Positions 1-7,276 of a DNA stretch of 16,686 nucleotides are shown here, in pieces. Positions within the stretch are counted from its first letter, which is position 1. Each line of letters opens with the position of its first letter. The translations under genes were made by a program, and so were the position numbers. Source of the DNA: Lysobacteraceae bacterium UBA6001 (GTDB taxonomy: Bacteria; Pseudomonadota; Gammaproteobacteria; Xanthomonadales; Xanthomonadaceae). The notes beneath the pieces are model-generated. The model did not search any database, had not been told where the DNA came from, and was given only the letters and a program-made list of their open reading frames with translations. The DNA lies in contig DJAN01000022.1 in NCBI GenBank assembly GCA_002429615.1, forward strand, positions 1 to 16,686, in the 5' to 3' direction.

Positions 1-880
1 GCAGGGTCAGCAGCGAGAGCAGGATGCTGTAGCCGACCATCGCCGCGGCCAGCCGCGGCGCCAGCCGGTGCGAGATCGCCAGCGCGGCGGCGGTGATCAT
101 CGTCGGCATCGCGGTTTCCAGCACATTGGCCTGCAGGCGCTCGCCCTGCAGCCCGAACGCCAGCGACAGCGGCCACGCCAGCAACGGCAGCACCAGCAGC
201 TTGAGCAGCAGGCCGGCGCCGAGCGGGCGCAGTTCGGCGGCGGGCAGGCGCAGCTGCAGCGAGAAGCCCACCGCCAGCATCACCAGCGGCAGCATCGCGT
301 CGGACAGGCTCTTCAGCGCGGCGCCGATCCAGGCCGGCGGCTGCTCGGGCATCACCGTCAGCGCGACCAGCAGCGCCCATAACGGTGGGAAACGCGCGAT
401 GCGCATCAGGATCTGCTTCGTGGTCGGCGGCGTGTCGCCGCTGTAGCGCGCCAGCACGTACAGGCCGAAGGTCGAGAGCAGCACGAAGGTACCGAACTGG
501 TCGTAGACCACCGCATAGGGCAGCGCGTGATCGCCGAGCAGCGCGCGGATCATCGGGTAGCCGATGAAGCTGGAATTGCTCAGGCCCACGCACATCAGCA
601 GCACCGCATGCTCGTCGCGGCGCAGCTTCAGGACGCGGGTACACAGCGTCACCAGCAGCACCGTGGCCAGGGCCAGCAGCCAGGGCGTGGCGATCAGCCC
701 GGCCAGCGAACGGTCCAGGTGCAGGCGCGGCACATAGGTGAGCACCGCCGCCGGCAGGCACAGGTAGAGCACGACGCGGTTGAGCACGTCGGCGCTGTTT
801 TCCGGCAATACGCGCAGGCGCGCGAACAGCAGGCCCAGGCCGAGGGTCAGCAGGATCAGCGCGAAGGCGTCCAGGGCCAT
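1..880 (-). CDS. AEC-family (auxin efflux carrier-like) permease, 3' end cut by window
   Basis: An open frame runs from ATG at 880 to the window edge without a stop (293 codons), so the C-terminus is missing; the family is usually about 300 residues, so little is lost. The protein is a chain of hydrophobic segments. It carries the motif NSSFIGYP at residues 102-109, and SDAMLPLVMLAVG near residues 193-205 and ETAMPT at 255-260, all in the places expected for the AEC/malate permease family (AEC, as in plant PIN-like carriers and bacterial MdcF/MleP). Members export or exchange small organic acids or other metabolites across the inner membrane; the substrate here cannot be read from sequence. 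The start lies 16 nt after the MFS stop, so the two are probably one transcript. No strong Shine-Dalgarno sequence is visible, consistent with readthrough from the gene before. Confidence 0.88.
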   Translation of the reverse strand, partial: MALDAFALILLTLGLGLLFARLRVLPENSADVLNRVVLYLCLPAAVLTYVPRLHLDRSLAGLIATPWLLALATVLLVTLCTRVLKLRRDEHAVLLMCVGLSNSSFIGYPMIRALLGDHALPYAVVYDQFGTFVLLSTFGLYVLARYSGDTPPTTKQILMRIARFPPLWALLVALTVMPEQPPAWIGAALKSLSDAMLPLVMLAVGFSLQLRLPAAELRPLGAGLLLKLLVLPLLAWPLSLAFGLQGERLQANVLETAMPTMITAAALAISHRLAPRLAAAMVGYSILLSLLTL

Positions 881-896
881 GGGCGGCTCGCCGGCC

Positions 897-2072
897 TCAG
901 CAGGCGGCGCTGGCGCGGCGCCGGCCGCGCCGTTCCATCCACACGCTGAGCAGGGTCAGGCCGATGCCGCCGGCGGTCACCGCCGCGGCGGCGTAGCTCA
1001 GCTGCGGATAGATCGCGCCGTGCGCCAGCATCGAGGCGCCCAGCCAGGCACCGCCGGCATTGCCGAGGTTGAAGGCGCTCTGGTTGAGCGTCGAGGCCAG
1101 CAGCGGCGCGTCGTGCGCCTGCTGCATGGAGCGCGCCTGCAGGCCCGGGTTGGCGGCAAAGCCGAGCACGCCGATCAGGAACACGCCGATCACCGCGCCC
1201 ACCGGCGAATCCATCAGCGAAGCGAAGAACAGGAAGAACACGCACAGCGCGCCGAGCAGCAGGGTGATGCTGCGCATCAACCGGTGGTCCGCGAGCTTGC
1301 CGCCGACCAGGGTACCGATCGTGGCGCCGACGCCGAACAGCACCAGCACGCGGCTGATCGCCTGTTCGTCCATGCCGGCGCGATGGGTGAGGATCGGGTC
1401 GATATAGGTGAACACCGCGAACACGCCACCGAAGCCGAACACGGTCATGCCCAGCGCGACCCACACCTGCGGCTTGAGCACGCGGCGCAGCTCTTCACCC
1501 AGCCGCGGCGCCGGCATGGCCTCCAGGCGCGGCACATAGCGCGCCATCACCACCAGGGCGAGGATGCCGAGCACGGTCACCGCCCAGAACGTGGAGCGCC
1601 AGCCCAGCGCCTGGCCCAGCACGGTGCCGGCCGGCACGCCGAAGATGTTGGCGATGGTCAGGCCGGCGAACATCATGGCGATCGCCTGGGTCCGCCGACC
1701 CGGCGCAGCGATGTGCCCCGCAACCACGGCACCGGCGCCGAAGAAGGAGCCGTGCGCCAGCGAGGCGATCACGCGCGCGGCCATCAGGGTCTCGTAGTTC
1801 GGCGCCAACGCGCACAGCAGGTTGCCGACGATGAAGATGCCCATCAGCACCAGCAGGACCGTCTTGCGGGGAAGCCGCGCGGTGGCCATGGCCAGCAGCG
1901 GCCCGCCGATCACCACGCCCATGGCATAGCCGGACACCAGCAGGCCAGCGGCGGGAATCGAGACGCCGAGATCGGCCGCCATCTGCTGCAGCAGGCCCAT
2001 CACCACGAATTCGGTGGTGCCAATGGCAAAAGCGCTCACGGCGAGCGCGATCAGGGGAAGACGCGAGGACAT
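897..2072 (-). CDS. MFS transporter, DHA1 family (AraJ/YdhP-like exporter)
   Basis: This is a 391-residue protein, the normal size for a 12-helix major facilitator. The first helix contains IGTTEFVVMGLL (residues 17-28), a signature shared by the AraJ/YdhP/NepI group of drug-proton antiporter-type (DHA1) exporters. The loop after helix 2 holds a motif-A-like stretch ending in RLPRK (66-70). A second half with similar organisation follows a central loop near residue 190. Members export small molecules or sugars from the cytoplasm using the proton gradient; the substrate here is unknown. The start at 2072 begins directly with the first membrane segment, and AGGGG about 10 nt upstream may act as ribosome site, although it lies in a small dyad. 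The gene precedes the AEC permease by 16 nt. No regulator gene is adjacent, which is unlike many exporters of this class. Confidence 0.92.
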   Translation of the reverse strand: MSSRLPLIALAVSAFAIGTTEFVVMGLLQQMAADLGVSIPAAGLLVSGYAMGVVIGGPLLAMATARLPRKTVLLVLMGIFIVGNLLCALAPNYETLMAARVIASLAHGSFFGAGAVVAGHIAAPGRRTQAIAMMFAGLTIANIFGVPAGTVLGQALGWRSTFWAVTVLGILALVVMARYVPRLEAMPAPRLGEELRRVLKPQVWVALGMTVFGFGGVFAVFTYIDPILTHRAGMDEQAISRVLVLFGVGATIGTLVGGKLADHRLMRSITLLLGALCVFFLFFASLMDSPVGAVIGVFLIGVLGFAANPGLQARSMQQAHDAPLLASTLNQSAFNLGNAGGAWLGASMLAHGAIYPQLSYAAAAVTAGGIGLTLLSVWMERRGRRRASAAC

Positions 2073-2082
2073 GGCGGTGGAC

Positions 2083-2097
2083 GCCCCTAGGCGGGGC
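2083..2097 (-). promoter_or_regulatory. Small dyad covering the MFS gene's putative ribosome site
   Basis: GCCCC at 2083-2087 and GGGGC at 2093-2097 form a 5-bp inverted repeat with a 5-nt loop. On the minus strand the 3' arm (GGGGC) is the only Shine-Dalgarno-like sequence, 10 nt before the MFS ATG. Folding could limit translation, but so short a GC dyad can occur by chance in this base composition. Confidence 0.25.
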
Positions 2098-2119
2098 TGG
2101 GCGGCGGGATAGGCCGCTC

Positions 2120-2148
2120 ATTGTGCGTTGCAGCAAAACCCCCGGCAA
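2120..2148 (-). promoter_or_regulatory. Possible promoter for the MFS-AEC operon
   Basis: Read on the minus strand, TTGCCG (2148-2143) and CACAAT (2125-2120) are separated by 17 nt. Each matches four of six positions of the sigma-70 consensus. The predicted start point is about 40 nt before the MFS ATG. The -35 box lies within the loop and 3' arm of the terminator-like hairpin of the gene before. Visual match only. Confidence 0.35.
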
Positions 2149-2157
2149 GGCACCGGG
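2135..2157 (-). terminator. Rho-independent terminator-like hairpin with T run, after the TPR gene
   Basis: On the minus strand CCCGG (2157-2153), a 7-nt loop and CCGGG (2145-2141) form a stem, followed by GG and TTTT (2138-2135). It lies about 70 nt past the TPR gene stop and before the MFS gene, so it would separate the two units. The stem is short, five pairs, but the T run supports the call. Confidence 0.5.
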
Positions 2158-2192
2158 CGGAAAGCTGCGGGCCATCGGCGGCCGGAACGTAC

Positions 2193-2220
2193 CGGGCGGG
2201 CGACCAGAGGCGCCCGCCCG
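2193..2220 (-). terminator. 10-bp perfect GC stem-loop directly after the TPR gene
   Basis: CGGGCGGGCG (2193-2202) and CGCCCGCCCG (2211-2220) are perfect reverse complements around an 8-nt loop. The stem begins 7 nt past the TPR gene's stop on the minus strand. No T run follows, so it would act as an RNA 3'-end stabiliser or pause site, or as a non-canonical terminator working together with the hairpin at 2135-2157. Confidence 0.55.
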
Positions 2221-2227
2221 ACCCGGT

Positions 2228-2875
2228 TCAGGGCCACGCGGGCGGATTGGCCTGCCAGGCCGCCTGCACGGCGCCCAGATCGTTGCGCTCGGCGTCGCTC
2301 CAGCCCGGTAGCAGCTCCGCGATGCTGGCCTGATCGGTCCACTTGTCCGGCCAGGTCCGGGCGGCGGCCGCGAACCAGGCGATCGCCTCGTCCTTGCGGT
2401 CGAGCTTCCACAGGGTCAGCGCCAGCGTGGGCGGCAACCAGTCCGGCGTGGCCGGCCGGCCACTGCTCAGGGTGACCCACTGGTGCAGCGCCTGCTCGGC
2501 ATCACCGGCACGCAGCAGCGCCCAACCGTAGTTCCAGGTGGCCTGGCGATACTGCTGGCTGCTGGTCGCCATCGTGCCGAGCGCGGCCTTGTAGAGCTGG
2601 TCACCGAGTTCGCGACGGCCACCGGCCAGCGCCAGCGTGCCGAGCTGCACCCGCGCTTCGACGGCGCGCGGATCGCGCTGCACGATGGCGGCAAGCTTGT
2701 CGACAACCTCATCGCCGTTCCCCGGCACCACGACGACAGGACGCGTGGTGCTGCGGTCCTCGTCGAAATAGAACTCCTTGGGCTTGGGAACGGTCTGTGC
2801 CCAGACACTTCCACAAACCATCGACACGGCCAAGCCAAAGGCCATGCGCCTTGCGTGCATCGTCTTCACGTCCAT
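2228..2875 (-). CDS. Exported TPR-like protein of unknown function
   Basis: This is a 215-residue protein. A basic start (KTMHARR) is followed by a hydrophobic core (residues about 11-22) and a likely signal peptidase site at VWA-QT near residue 26, so it should be exported to the periplasm. From about residue 55 to 185 it shows helical repeats of tetratricopeptide type: alternating small and bulky residues as in VEARVQLGTLALAGGR, then WNYGWALLRAGDAEQALHQW, then LALTLWKLDRKDEAIAWFAA. TPR proteins usually serve as protein-binding scaffolds; the partner is not evident. ATG at 2875 is preceded by AGGGGG but at only 2 nt, so the ATG at 2860 (residue 6) could also be used; both give a signal peptide. 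The gene is divergent from the oxidoreductase gene and ends in a strong stem-loop. I do not recognise a named family. Confidence 0.75.
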   Translation of the reverse strand: MDVKTMHARRMAFGLAVSMVCGSVWAQTVPKPKEFYFDEDRSTTRPVVVVPGNGDEVVDKLAAIVQRDPRAVEARVQLGTLALAGGRRELGDQLYKAALGTMATSSQQYRQATWNYGWALLRAGDAEQALHQWVTLSSGRPATPDWLPPTLALTLWKLDRKDEAIAWFAAAARTWPDKWTDQASIAELLPGWSDAERNDLGAVQAAWQANPPAWP

Positions 2876-2970
2876 TTCCCCCTAAAACGAAAACGCCACA
2901 TCCTCCCAACCTGCATCCTAACCGCACCAGCGCACAAGAGACGAGTGCGCGAGGTCACAGAAGACGCCAC

Positions 2971-2979
2971 TGTTACAAT
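2971..2979 (+). promoter_or_regulatory. Extended -10 promoter element for the oxidoreductase gene
   Basis: TGTTACAAT is an extended -10 (TGn followed by TACAAT at 2974-2979, five of six consensus positions). It lies about 57 nt before the ATG at 3036 in the 160-nt divergent intergenic region. No good -35 is seen at 16-18 nt, as is common with extended -10 promoters. A GC palindrome (GGCCGCGCGGCC, 2984-2995) follows at the expected start-point region. Confidence 0.45.
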
Positions 2980-3035
2980 CGCCGGCCGCGCGGCCTCCTC
3001 GCGGACGCCGACCTGCCAACCCCGCCGGGCCAGCC

Positions 3036-6000
3036 ATGACCAGCACCGCCGAACTTACCTCGCCGTCTTCCGCCAATACACCGGCGATCGGCTCCCTGGA
3101 CCGCGACTACACGCTGGAGCACAAGTACACGCGCACGGACGGACGCATCTATCTGTCCGGCGTGCAGGCACTCGTGCGCCTGCCGTTGATGCAGCAGCTG
3201 CGCGACCAGGCCGCCGGCTTGGACACCGCCGGCTTCATCAGCGGCTACCGCGGCAGCCCACTGGGCGGCTTCGATCTGGAGCTGTGGCGCGCGCGCAAGC
3301 ACCTGGAAGCGGCGAAGGTGAAATTCACCCCGGGTCTGAACGAAGACCTGGCGGCGACGATGGTGTGGGGCACGCAGCAGACCCACCTGTTCCCCGGCGC
3401 CACCGTCGATGGCGTGTATGGCATGTGGTACGGCAAGGGCCCGGGCGTGGACCGCACCGGCGACGTGTTCAAGCACGGCAACGCCGCCGGCACCTGGCGC
3501 CACGGCGGCGTGCTGGCGCTGGCCGCCGACGACCACGCCTGCCGCAGCTCCACCCTCCCGCATGGCAGCGAGGACGAATTCGTCAGCGCGATGATGCCGA
3601 TCCTCAACCCGGCCGGCGTGCAGGACATCCTCGACCTGGGCCTGGTGGGCTGGGCGATGAGCCGCTATACCGGCCGCTGGATCGGCTTCAAGACCATCGC
3701 CGAGACCGTGGAGTCCTCCGCCTCGGTGCAGGTCGATCCGTTCGCGCGCCGCATCGTGCTGCCGGAGGACTTCGAGATGCCGCCCGGCGGCCTGGGCATC
3801 CGCTGGCCGGATCCGCCGCTGGACCAGGAGATGCGCCTGCACCGTTATGCGGTGAAGGCCGCGCAGGCCTTCGCCCGCGCCAACGGCATCGACCGCACGG
3901 TGATGGACGCGCCGAACGCACGGCTGGGCATCGTCACCACCGGCAAGAGCTACCTGGACGTGCTGCAGGCGCTGGAATACCTGGGCCTGGACGAAGCCGC
4001 CTGCGCGGCGATCGGCATCCGCGTCTACAAGGTCGGCATGACCTGGCCGCTGGAGCCGGTGGGCATCACCCGCTTCGCCATGGGGCTGGAAGACATCGTC
4101 GTGGTGGAGGAGAAGCGTGCCTTCATCGAGCGGCAGATGAAGGAACTGTTCTACAACTGGCCGGCCGCGCAGGGCCCGCGCCCCAGCATCGTCGGCAAGT
4201 ACGACGAGGCGGGCGAGTGGATCCTGCCGTCCACCGGCGAGCTGACCCCGGCCACCATCGCCGCGGTGATCGGCAAGCGCATCCAGCGCTTCTTCAACAC
4301 CGAATCCATCGAGCAGCGGCTGCGCTGGATGGACGCCAAGGAAGCGGAGATGGCCCTGCCGCGCGCGCAGTTCCCGCGCGTGCCGCACTACTGCTCCGGC
4401 TGCCCGCACAACACCTCCACCGTGGTGCCGGACGGCTCGCGCGCCATGGGCGGCATCGGCTGTCACTACATGGTGACGTGGATGGACCGCTCGACCGACA
4501 CCTTCACCCACATGGGCGGCGAGGGCGTGACCTGGTCCGGGCAGGCGCCGTTCACCGAGACGCCGCACGTATTCCAGAACCTCGGCGACGGTACCTATTT
4601 CCACAGCGGCACGCTGGCGATCCGCCAGTCGGTCGCGACCGGCGTCAACATCACCTACAAGATCCTCTACAACGACGCGGTAGCCATGACCGGTGGCCAG
4701 CCGGTGGACGGCACCCTCACGGTACCGGACATCGCCCGGCAGATGCATGCCGAGGGCATCCACACCATCGTGGTGCTCAGCGACGACATCACCAAGTGGT
4801 CACGCCGGCGCGACCTGTTCCCGCACGACACCGAGTTCTACGACCGCGGCGAACTGGACGAGGTGCAGAAGCGCCTGCGCACGGTGAAGGGCGTCAGCAT
4901 CCTGATCTACGACCAGACCTGCGCGACCGAGAAGCGCCGCCGCCGCAAGCGCGGCAAGCTGGTGGATCCGCCGAAGCGGGTGATGGTCAATTCGCTGGTC
5001 TGCGAAGGCTGCGGCGACTGCGGCGAGAAGAGCTTCTGCGTGTCGGTGCTGCCGAAGGAAACCGAGTTCGGGCGCAAGCGCGAGATCGACCAGTCCAACT
5101 GCAACAAGGATTATTCCTGCGTCTCGGGCTTCTGTCCGAGCTTCGTCACCGTGCACGGCGGCGCGCCGCGCAAGGGACGCCGCAGCGACGCCACCCACCT
5201 GCTCGACCACCTGCCGGCGCCGGTGCTGCGCACCGACCTGGCCGAGCCCTGGAACATCCTCATCACCGGCGTCGGCGGCACCGGCGTGGTGACCATCGGC
5301 GCGCTGCTGGGCATGGCCGGCCACCTGGAGGGCAAGGGCGCCACCGTGCTGGACCAGACCGGCCTGGCGCAGAAGGGTGGCGCGGTGACCACGCACATCC
5401 GCATCGCCCGCACGCCGGAAGACATCCACGCAGTGCGCATCGCGGCCGGCGAAGCCGATCTGGTGCTGGGCTGCGACATGGTGGTGGTGAACGACTACTG
5501 GGCGCTGTCCAAGGTGCGTCCTGAACGCTCCGAAGTGGTGCTCAACACCTATGAGGCGATGCCGGGCAGCTTCACCACGCGGCCGGACCTGCAATTCCCC
5601 GCGGCCGAGATCATCGCCGGTGTGCGCGTGGCGCTCGGCGGCCGCGAGCCGCAGAAGCTCGATGCCACGCAACTCGCCACCGCATTGCTTGGCGACGCCA
5701 TCGCCGCCAATCTGTTCATGCTCGGCTATGCCTGGCAGCAGGGGCTGGTGCCGGTCTCGTTCGATGCGCTGATGCGCGCGATCGAACTCAATGGCGCCGC
5801 CGTGCAGATGAACCAGCAGGCGTTTGCCTGGGGCCGGCTGGCGGCGATCGACCCGGAAGCCGTGCAGCAGGCGGCCGGGCTGGTGCACAACCGCGAGACC
5901 GCGCAGGAGCGCAAGCCGCAGCACCTGCAGTCGCTGCCGCCGCTGGGCTGGGAAGGCAACGAAGCCGGCGCCACCGCCGCGCCGCGCGATACCGGGGATG

Positions 6001-6740
6001 GCCCGACGGTGCGCGGCCTGCCGTCCGGCGACGGCGATGCCCTGGCGTTCGGGCCGATGGACGATGCACGTCTTTCGCGCTCGCTCGATGAGCTGGTGGC
6101 CCGGCGCGGCGCGTTCCTCGCCGAGTACCAGGATGCCGCTTACGCCGAGCGCTACCGCGCGCTGGTGGCGCGCGTGCGCGCGGCCGAGCAGGCACGCGCG
6201 CCGGGCTCGACCGCGCTGACCGAAGCGGTGGCGCGTTATTACTTCAAGCTGATGGCGTACAAGGATGAGTACGAGGTGGCGCGCCTGTACACCAGCGGCG
6301 ATTTCCAGCGCCGCCTGGCGCAGCAGTTCGAAGGCGACTTCCAGGTGCGCTTCCACCTCGCGCCGCCGCTGCTGGCGAAGAAGGATGCGGAAGGACGGCT
6401 GATCAAGCGTGAGTACGGGCCTTGGATGTTCAAGGCATTCGGCCTGCTGGCGAAGCTGCGGTTCCTGCGTGGTGGCGCGTTCGACGTATTCGGCTATACG
6501 GCCGAGCGACGTGGCGAACGGCAGCTGATCGCGGACTATGCGCAGACGATGGACGCGCTGCTGGAGACGCTGGACGCGGACAATGTCGGCCTGGCCGCGC
6601 AGATCGCCGCGATCCCGGAGCACATCCGTGGCTACGGGCACGTCAAGGAAGCGCACCTGCATGAAGCCAAGGCGCGCGAGGCGGCATTGCTGGCGCAGTG
6701 GCGCAATCCGAAGGCGCTGCATATCGTGCAGGCGGCCTGA
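3036..6740 (+). CDS. Indolepyruvate ferredoxin oxidoreductase-family protein, single-chain fused form
   Basis: At 1234 residues this is the fused form of the 2-oxoacid:acceptor oxidoreductases found in proteobacteria. Families of this type oxidatively decarboxylate aryl or branched 2-oxoacids to acyl-CoA with thiamine diphosphate and an iron-sulfur centre; the true substrate here is not proven. An N-terminal pyrimidine-type domain contains SGYRGSPLGG (69-78). The thiamine-diphosphate domain (about 445-640) has CSGCPHNT from C453, GIGCHYM around C476-H477 and MGGEGVTWSG from 493. A cysteine group follows (C656, C659, C662, C668, then C689, C695, C700). A gamma-subunit domain has GVGGTG at 745-750 and LDQTGLAQKGGAV at 772-784. 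Residues about 985-1215 form a C-terminal region without catalytic motifs that I can name. The ATG at 3036 follows an extended -10. No ferredoxin gene is nearby. Confidence 0.93.
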   Translation: MTSTAELTSPSSANTPAIGSLDRDYTLEHKYTRTDGRIYLSGVQALVRLPLMQQLRDQAAGLDTAGFISGYRGSPLGGFDLELWRARKHLEAAKVKFTPGLNEDLAATMVWGTQQTHLFPGATVDGVYGMWYGKGPGVDRTGDVFKHGNAAGTWRHGGVLALAADDHACRSSTLPHGSEDEFVSAMMPILNPAGVQDILDLGLVGWAMSRYTGRWIGFKTIAETVESSASVQVDPFARRIVLPEDFEMPPGGLGIRWPDPPLDQEMRLHRYAVKAAQAFARANGIDRTVMDAPNARLGIVTTGKSYLDVLQALEYLGLDEAACAAIGIRVYKVGMTWPLEPVGITRFAMGLEDIVVVEEKRAFIERQMKELFYNWPAAQGPRPSIVGKYDEAGEWILPSTGELTPATIAAVIGKRIQRFFNTESIEQRLRWMDAKEAEMALPRAQFPRVPHYCSGCPHNTSTVVPDGSRAMGGIGCHYMVTWMDRSTDTFTHMGGEGVTWSGQAPFTETPHVFQNLGDGTYFHSGTLAIRQSVATGVNITYKILYNDAVAMTGGQPVDGTLTVPDIARQMHAEGIHTIVVLSDDITKWSRRRDLFPHDTEFYDRGELDEVQKRLRTVKGVSILIYDQTCATEKRRRRKRGKLVDPPKRVMVNSLVCEGCGDCGEKSFCVSVLPKETEFGRKREIDQSNCNKDYSCVSGFCPSFVTVHGGAPRKGRRSDATHLLDHLPAPVLRTDLAEPWNILITGVGGTGVVTIGALLGMAGHLEGKGATVLDQTGLAQKGGAVTTHIRIARTPEDIHAVRIAAGEADLVLGCDMVVVNDYWALSKVRPERSEVVLNTYEAMPGSFTTRPDLQFPAAEIIAGVRVALGGREPQKLDATQLATALLGDAIAANLFMLGYAWQQGLVPVSFDALMRAIELNGAAVQMNQQAFAWGRLAAIDPEAVQQAAGLVHNRETAQERKPQHLQSLPPLGWEGNEAGATAAPRDTGDGPTVRGLPSGDGDALAFGPMDDARLSRSLDELVARRGAFLAEYQDAAYAERYRALVARVRAAEQARAPGSTALTEAVARYYFKLMAYKDEYEVARLYTSGDFQRRLAQQFEGDFQVRFHLAPPLLAKKDAEGRLIKREYGPWMFKAFGLLAKLRFLRGGAFDVFGYTAERRGERQLIADYAQTMDALLETLDADNVGLAAQIAAIPEHIRGYGHVKEAHLHEAKAREAALLAQWRNPKALHIVQAA

Positions 6741-6752
6741 TGGGCGGGCTGT

Positions 6753-6766
6753 CGGGAGGTTTCCCG
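6753..6766 (+). terminator. Short stem-loop after the oxidoreductase gene
   Basis: CGGGA (6753-6757), loop GGTT, TCCCG (6762-6766), beginning 12 nt past the stop at 6740. The stem is only five pairs and has no T run, so it is a weak terminator candidate; the REP hairpins downstream may contribute to 3'-end formation. Confidence 0.3.
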
Positions 6767-6782
6767 GCGGCCACGGGTTCCG

Positions 6783-6806
6783 GTCGGGGCTGAAGCCCCT
6801 CCTACA
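6783..6806 (-). repeat. GTAG-type REP element, left (inverted) copy
   Basis: This 24-nt element reads, on the minus strand, TGTAGGAG, then GGGC, loop TTCA, GCCC and CGAC. A GTAG head followed by a short imperfect palindrome is the hallmark of the GTAG/SMAG class of REP elements known from Stenotrophomonas and relatives, which are spread by RAYT transposases. It faces a second copy 30 nt away (6837-6860) in opposite orientation. The two copies differ at only two positions, which pair with each other in the stem. Confidence 0.85.
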
Positions 6807-6836
6807 CGTGGGTCGCCGTCAATTGGATGGCCATTT

Positions 6837-6860
6837 TGTAGGAGCGGCTTCAGCCGCGAC
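6837..6860 (+). repeat. GTAG-type REP element, right copy
   Basis: This copy reads TGTAGGAG, CGGC, loop TTCA, GCCG, CGAC on the plus strand. Together with 6783-6806 it forms a tail-to-tail doublet, a BIME-like unit, in the gap between the convergent oxidoreductase and EF-hand genes. No RAYT transposase gene is present in the window, so the pair would have been mobilised from elsewhere in the genome. As RNA the whole doublet could fold into a long hairpin, as expected for REP pairs that shield mRNA ends or mark 3' ends. Confidence 0.85.
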
Positions 6861-6895
6861 AGCATCCGCTCGCGCTGCAGCACGCCCGCGCGCAG

Positions 6896-7276
6896 CTACC
6901 GCGGCGGCGCCAGCAGTTCCTTCGCGCTCAGATACCCGTCGCCGTTCGCGTCCTGCTTCCTGAAACGCGCCGTCAACGTAGCCACATGCTCCGCCCGCGT
7001 TACCGGCTTGCCGCGCCCGCCCGGCAGTTCATCGGCGGTCAGCACGCCATCGCCGTTGCGATCGCGCTGGTCGAACGCATAGCTCATCCACGCCAGGTAC
7101 TCCTCCAGGCTGACGCGGCCATCGCCGTCGGTGTCCATCCGCTTGAGGTACTCACTGCTCTCGGTGACCTGCGCCGCGGCAGCGCCGGCGACCAGCATCA
7201 GCAGCACGACCCAGCACGACGAACGCCGCACAAGGCGGCGTTCGCGGGCAACACTTGGTACGAAACGTTCGATCAT
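6896..7276 (-). CDS. Exported EF-hand calcium-binding protein, three EF hands
   Basis: From ATG at 7276 this is a 126-residue protein. Basic residues 11-18 and a hydrophobic core (22-35) ending in GAAAA-QV give a signal peptide, so the mature part is about 90 residues, probably periplasmic. Three canonical calcium loops follow: D48-T-D50-G-D52-G-R-V-S56-L-E-E59; D72-R-N74-G-D76-G-V-L-T80-A-D-E83; D109-A-N111-G-D113-G-Y-L-S117-A-K-E120. All have acidic or amide ligands at positions 1, 3 and 5 and Glu at position 12. The chosen ATG overlaps the desaturase stop as ATGA, implying translational coupling; a longer frame to 7357 exists inside the desaturase gene but would put the signal peptide internally. 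Its role is unknown: calcium sensing, buffering or binding an envelope partner are all possible. Confidence 0.87.
   Translation of the reverse strand: MIERFVPSVARERRLVRRSSCWVVLLMLVAGAAAAQVTESSEYLKRMDTDGDGRVSLEEYLAWMSYAFDQRDRNGDGVLTADELPGGRGKPVTRAEHVATLTARFRKQDANGDGYLSAKELLAPPR

Noticed and set aside
780..2090. 436-codon plus-strand frame opposite the MFS gene
   Set aside because: The product is rich in H, Q, R and A and lacks hydrophobic segments; the opposite strand encodes a clear 12-helix transporter.
2483..5524. 1013-codon plus-strand open frame overlapping the oxidoreductase gene
   Set aside because: Its product is low-complexity R/G/H/A/P sequence without domains, and the other frame carries clear enzyme motifs. 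Such frames arise in GC-rich genes through third-position bias.
4800..6722. 640-codon minus-strand frame opposite the oxidoreductase gene, and a 596-codon one at 2973-4763
   Set aside because: They are antisense to well-conserved coding sequence and have biased H/R/A/Q composition with no motif or plausible start signal.
6741..6895. CRISPR array or small RNA gene in the convergent gap
   Set aside because: Only two inverted REP copies are present; there are no regularly spaced direct repeats and no independent promoter that I can support.
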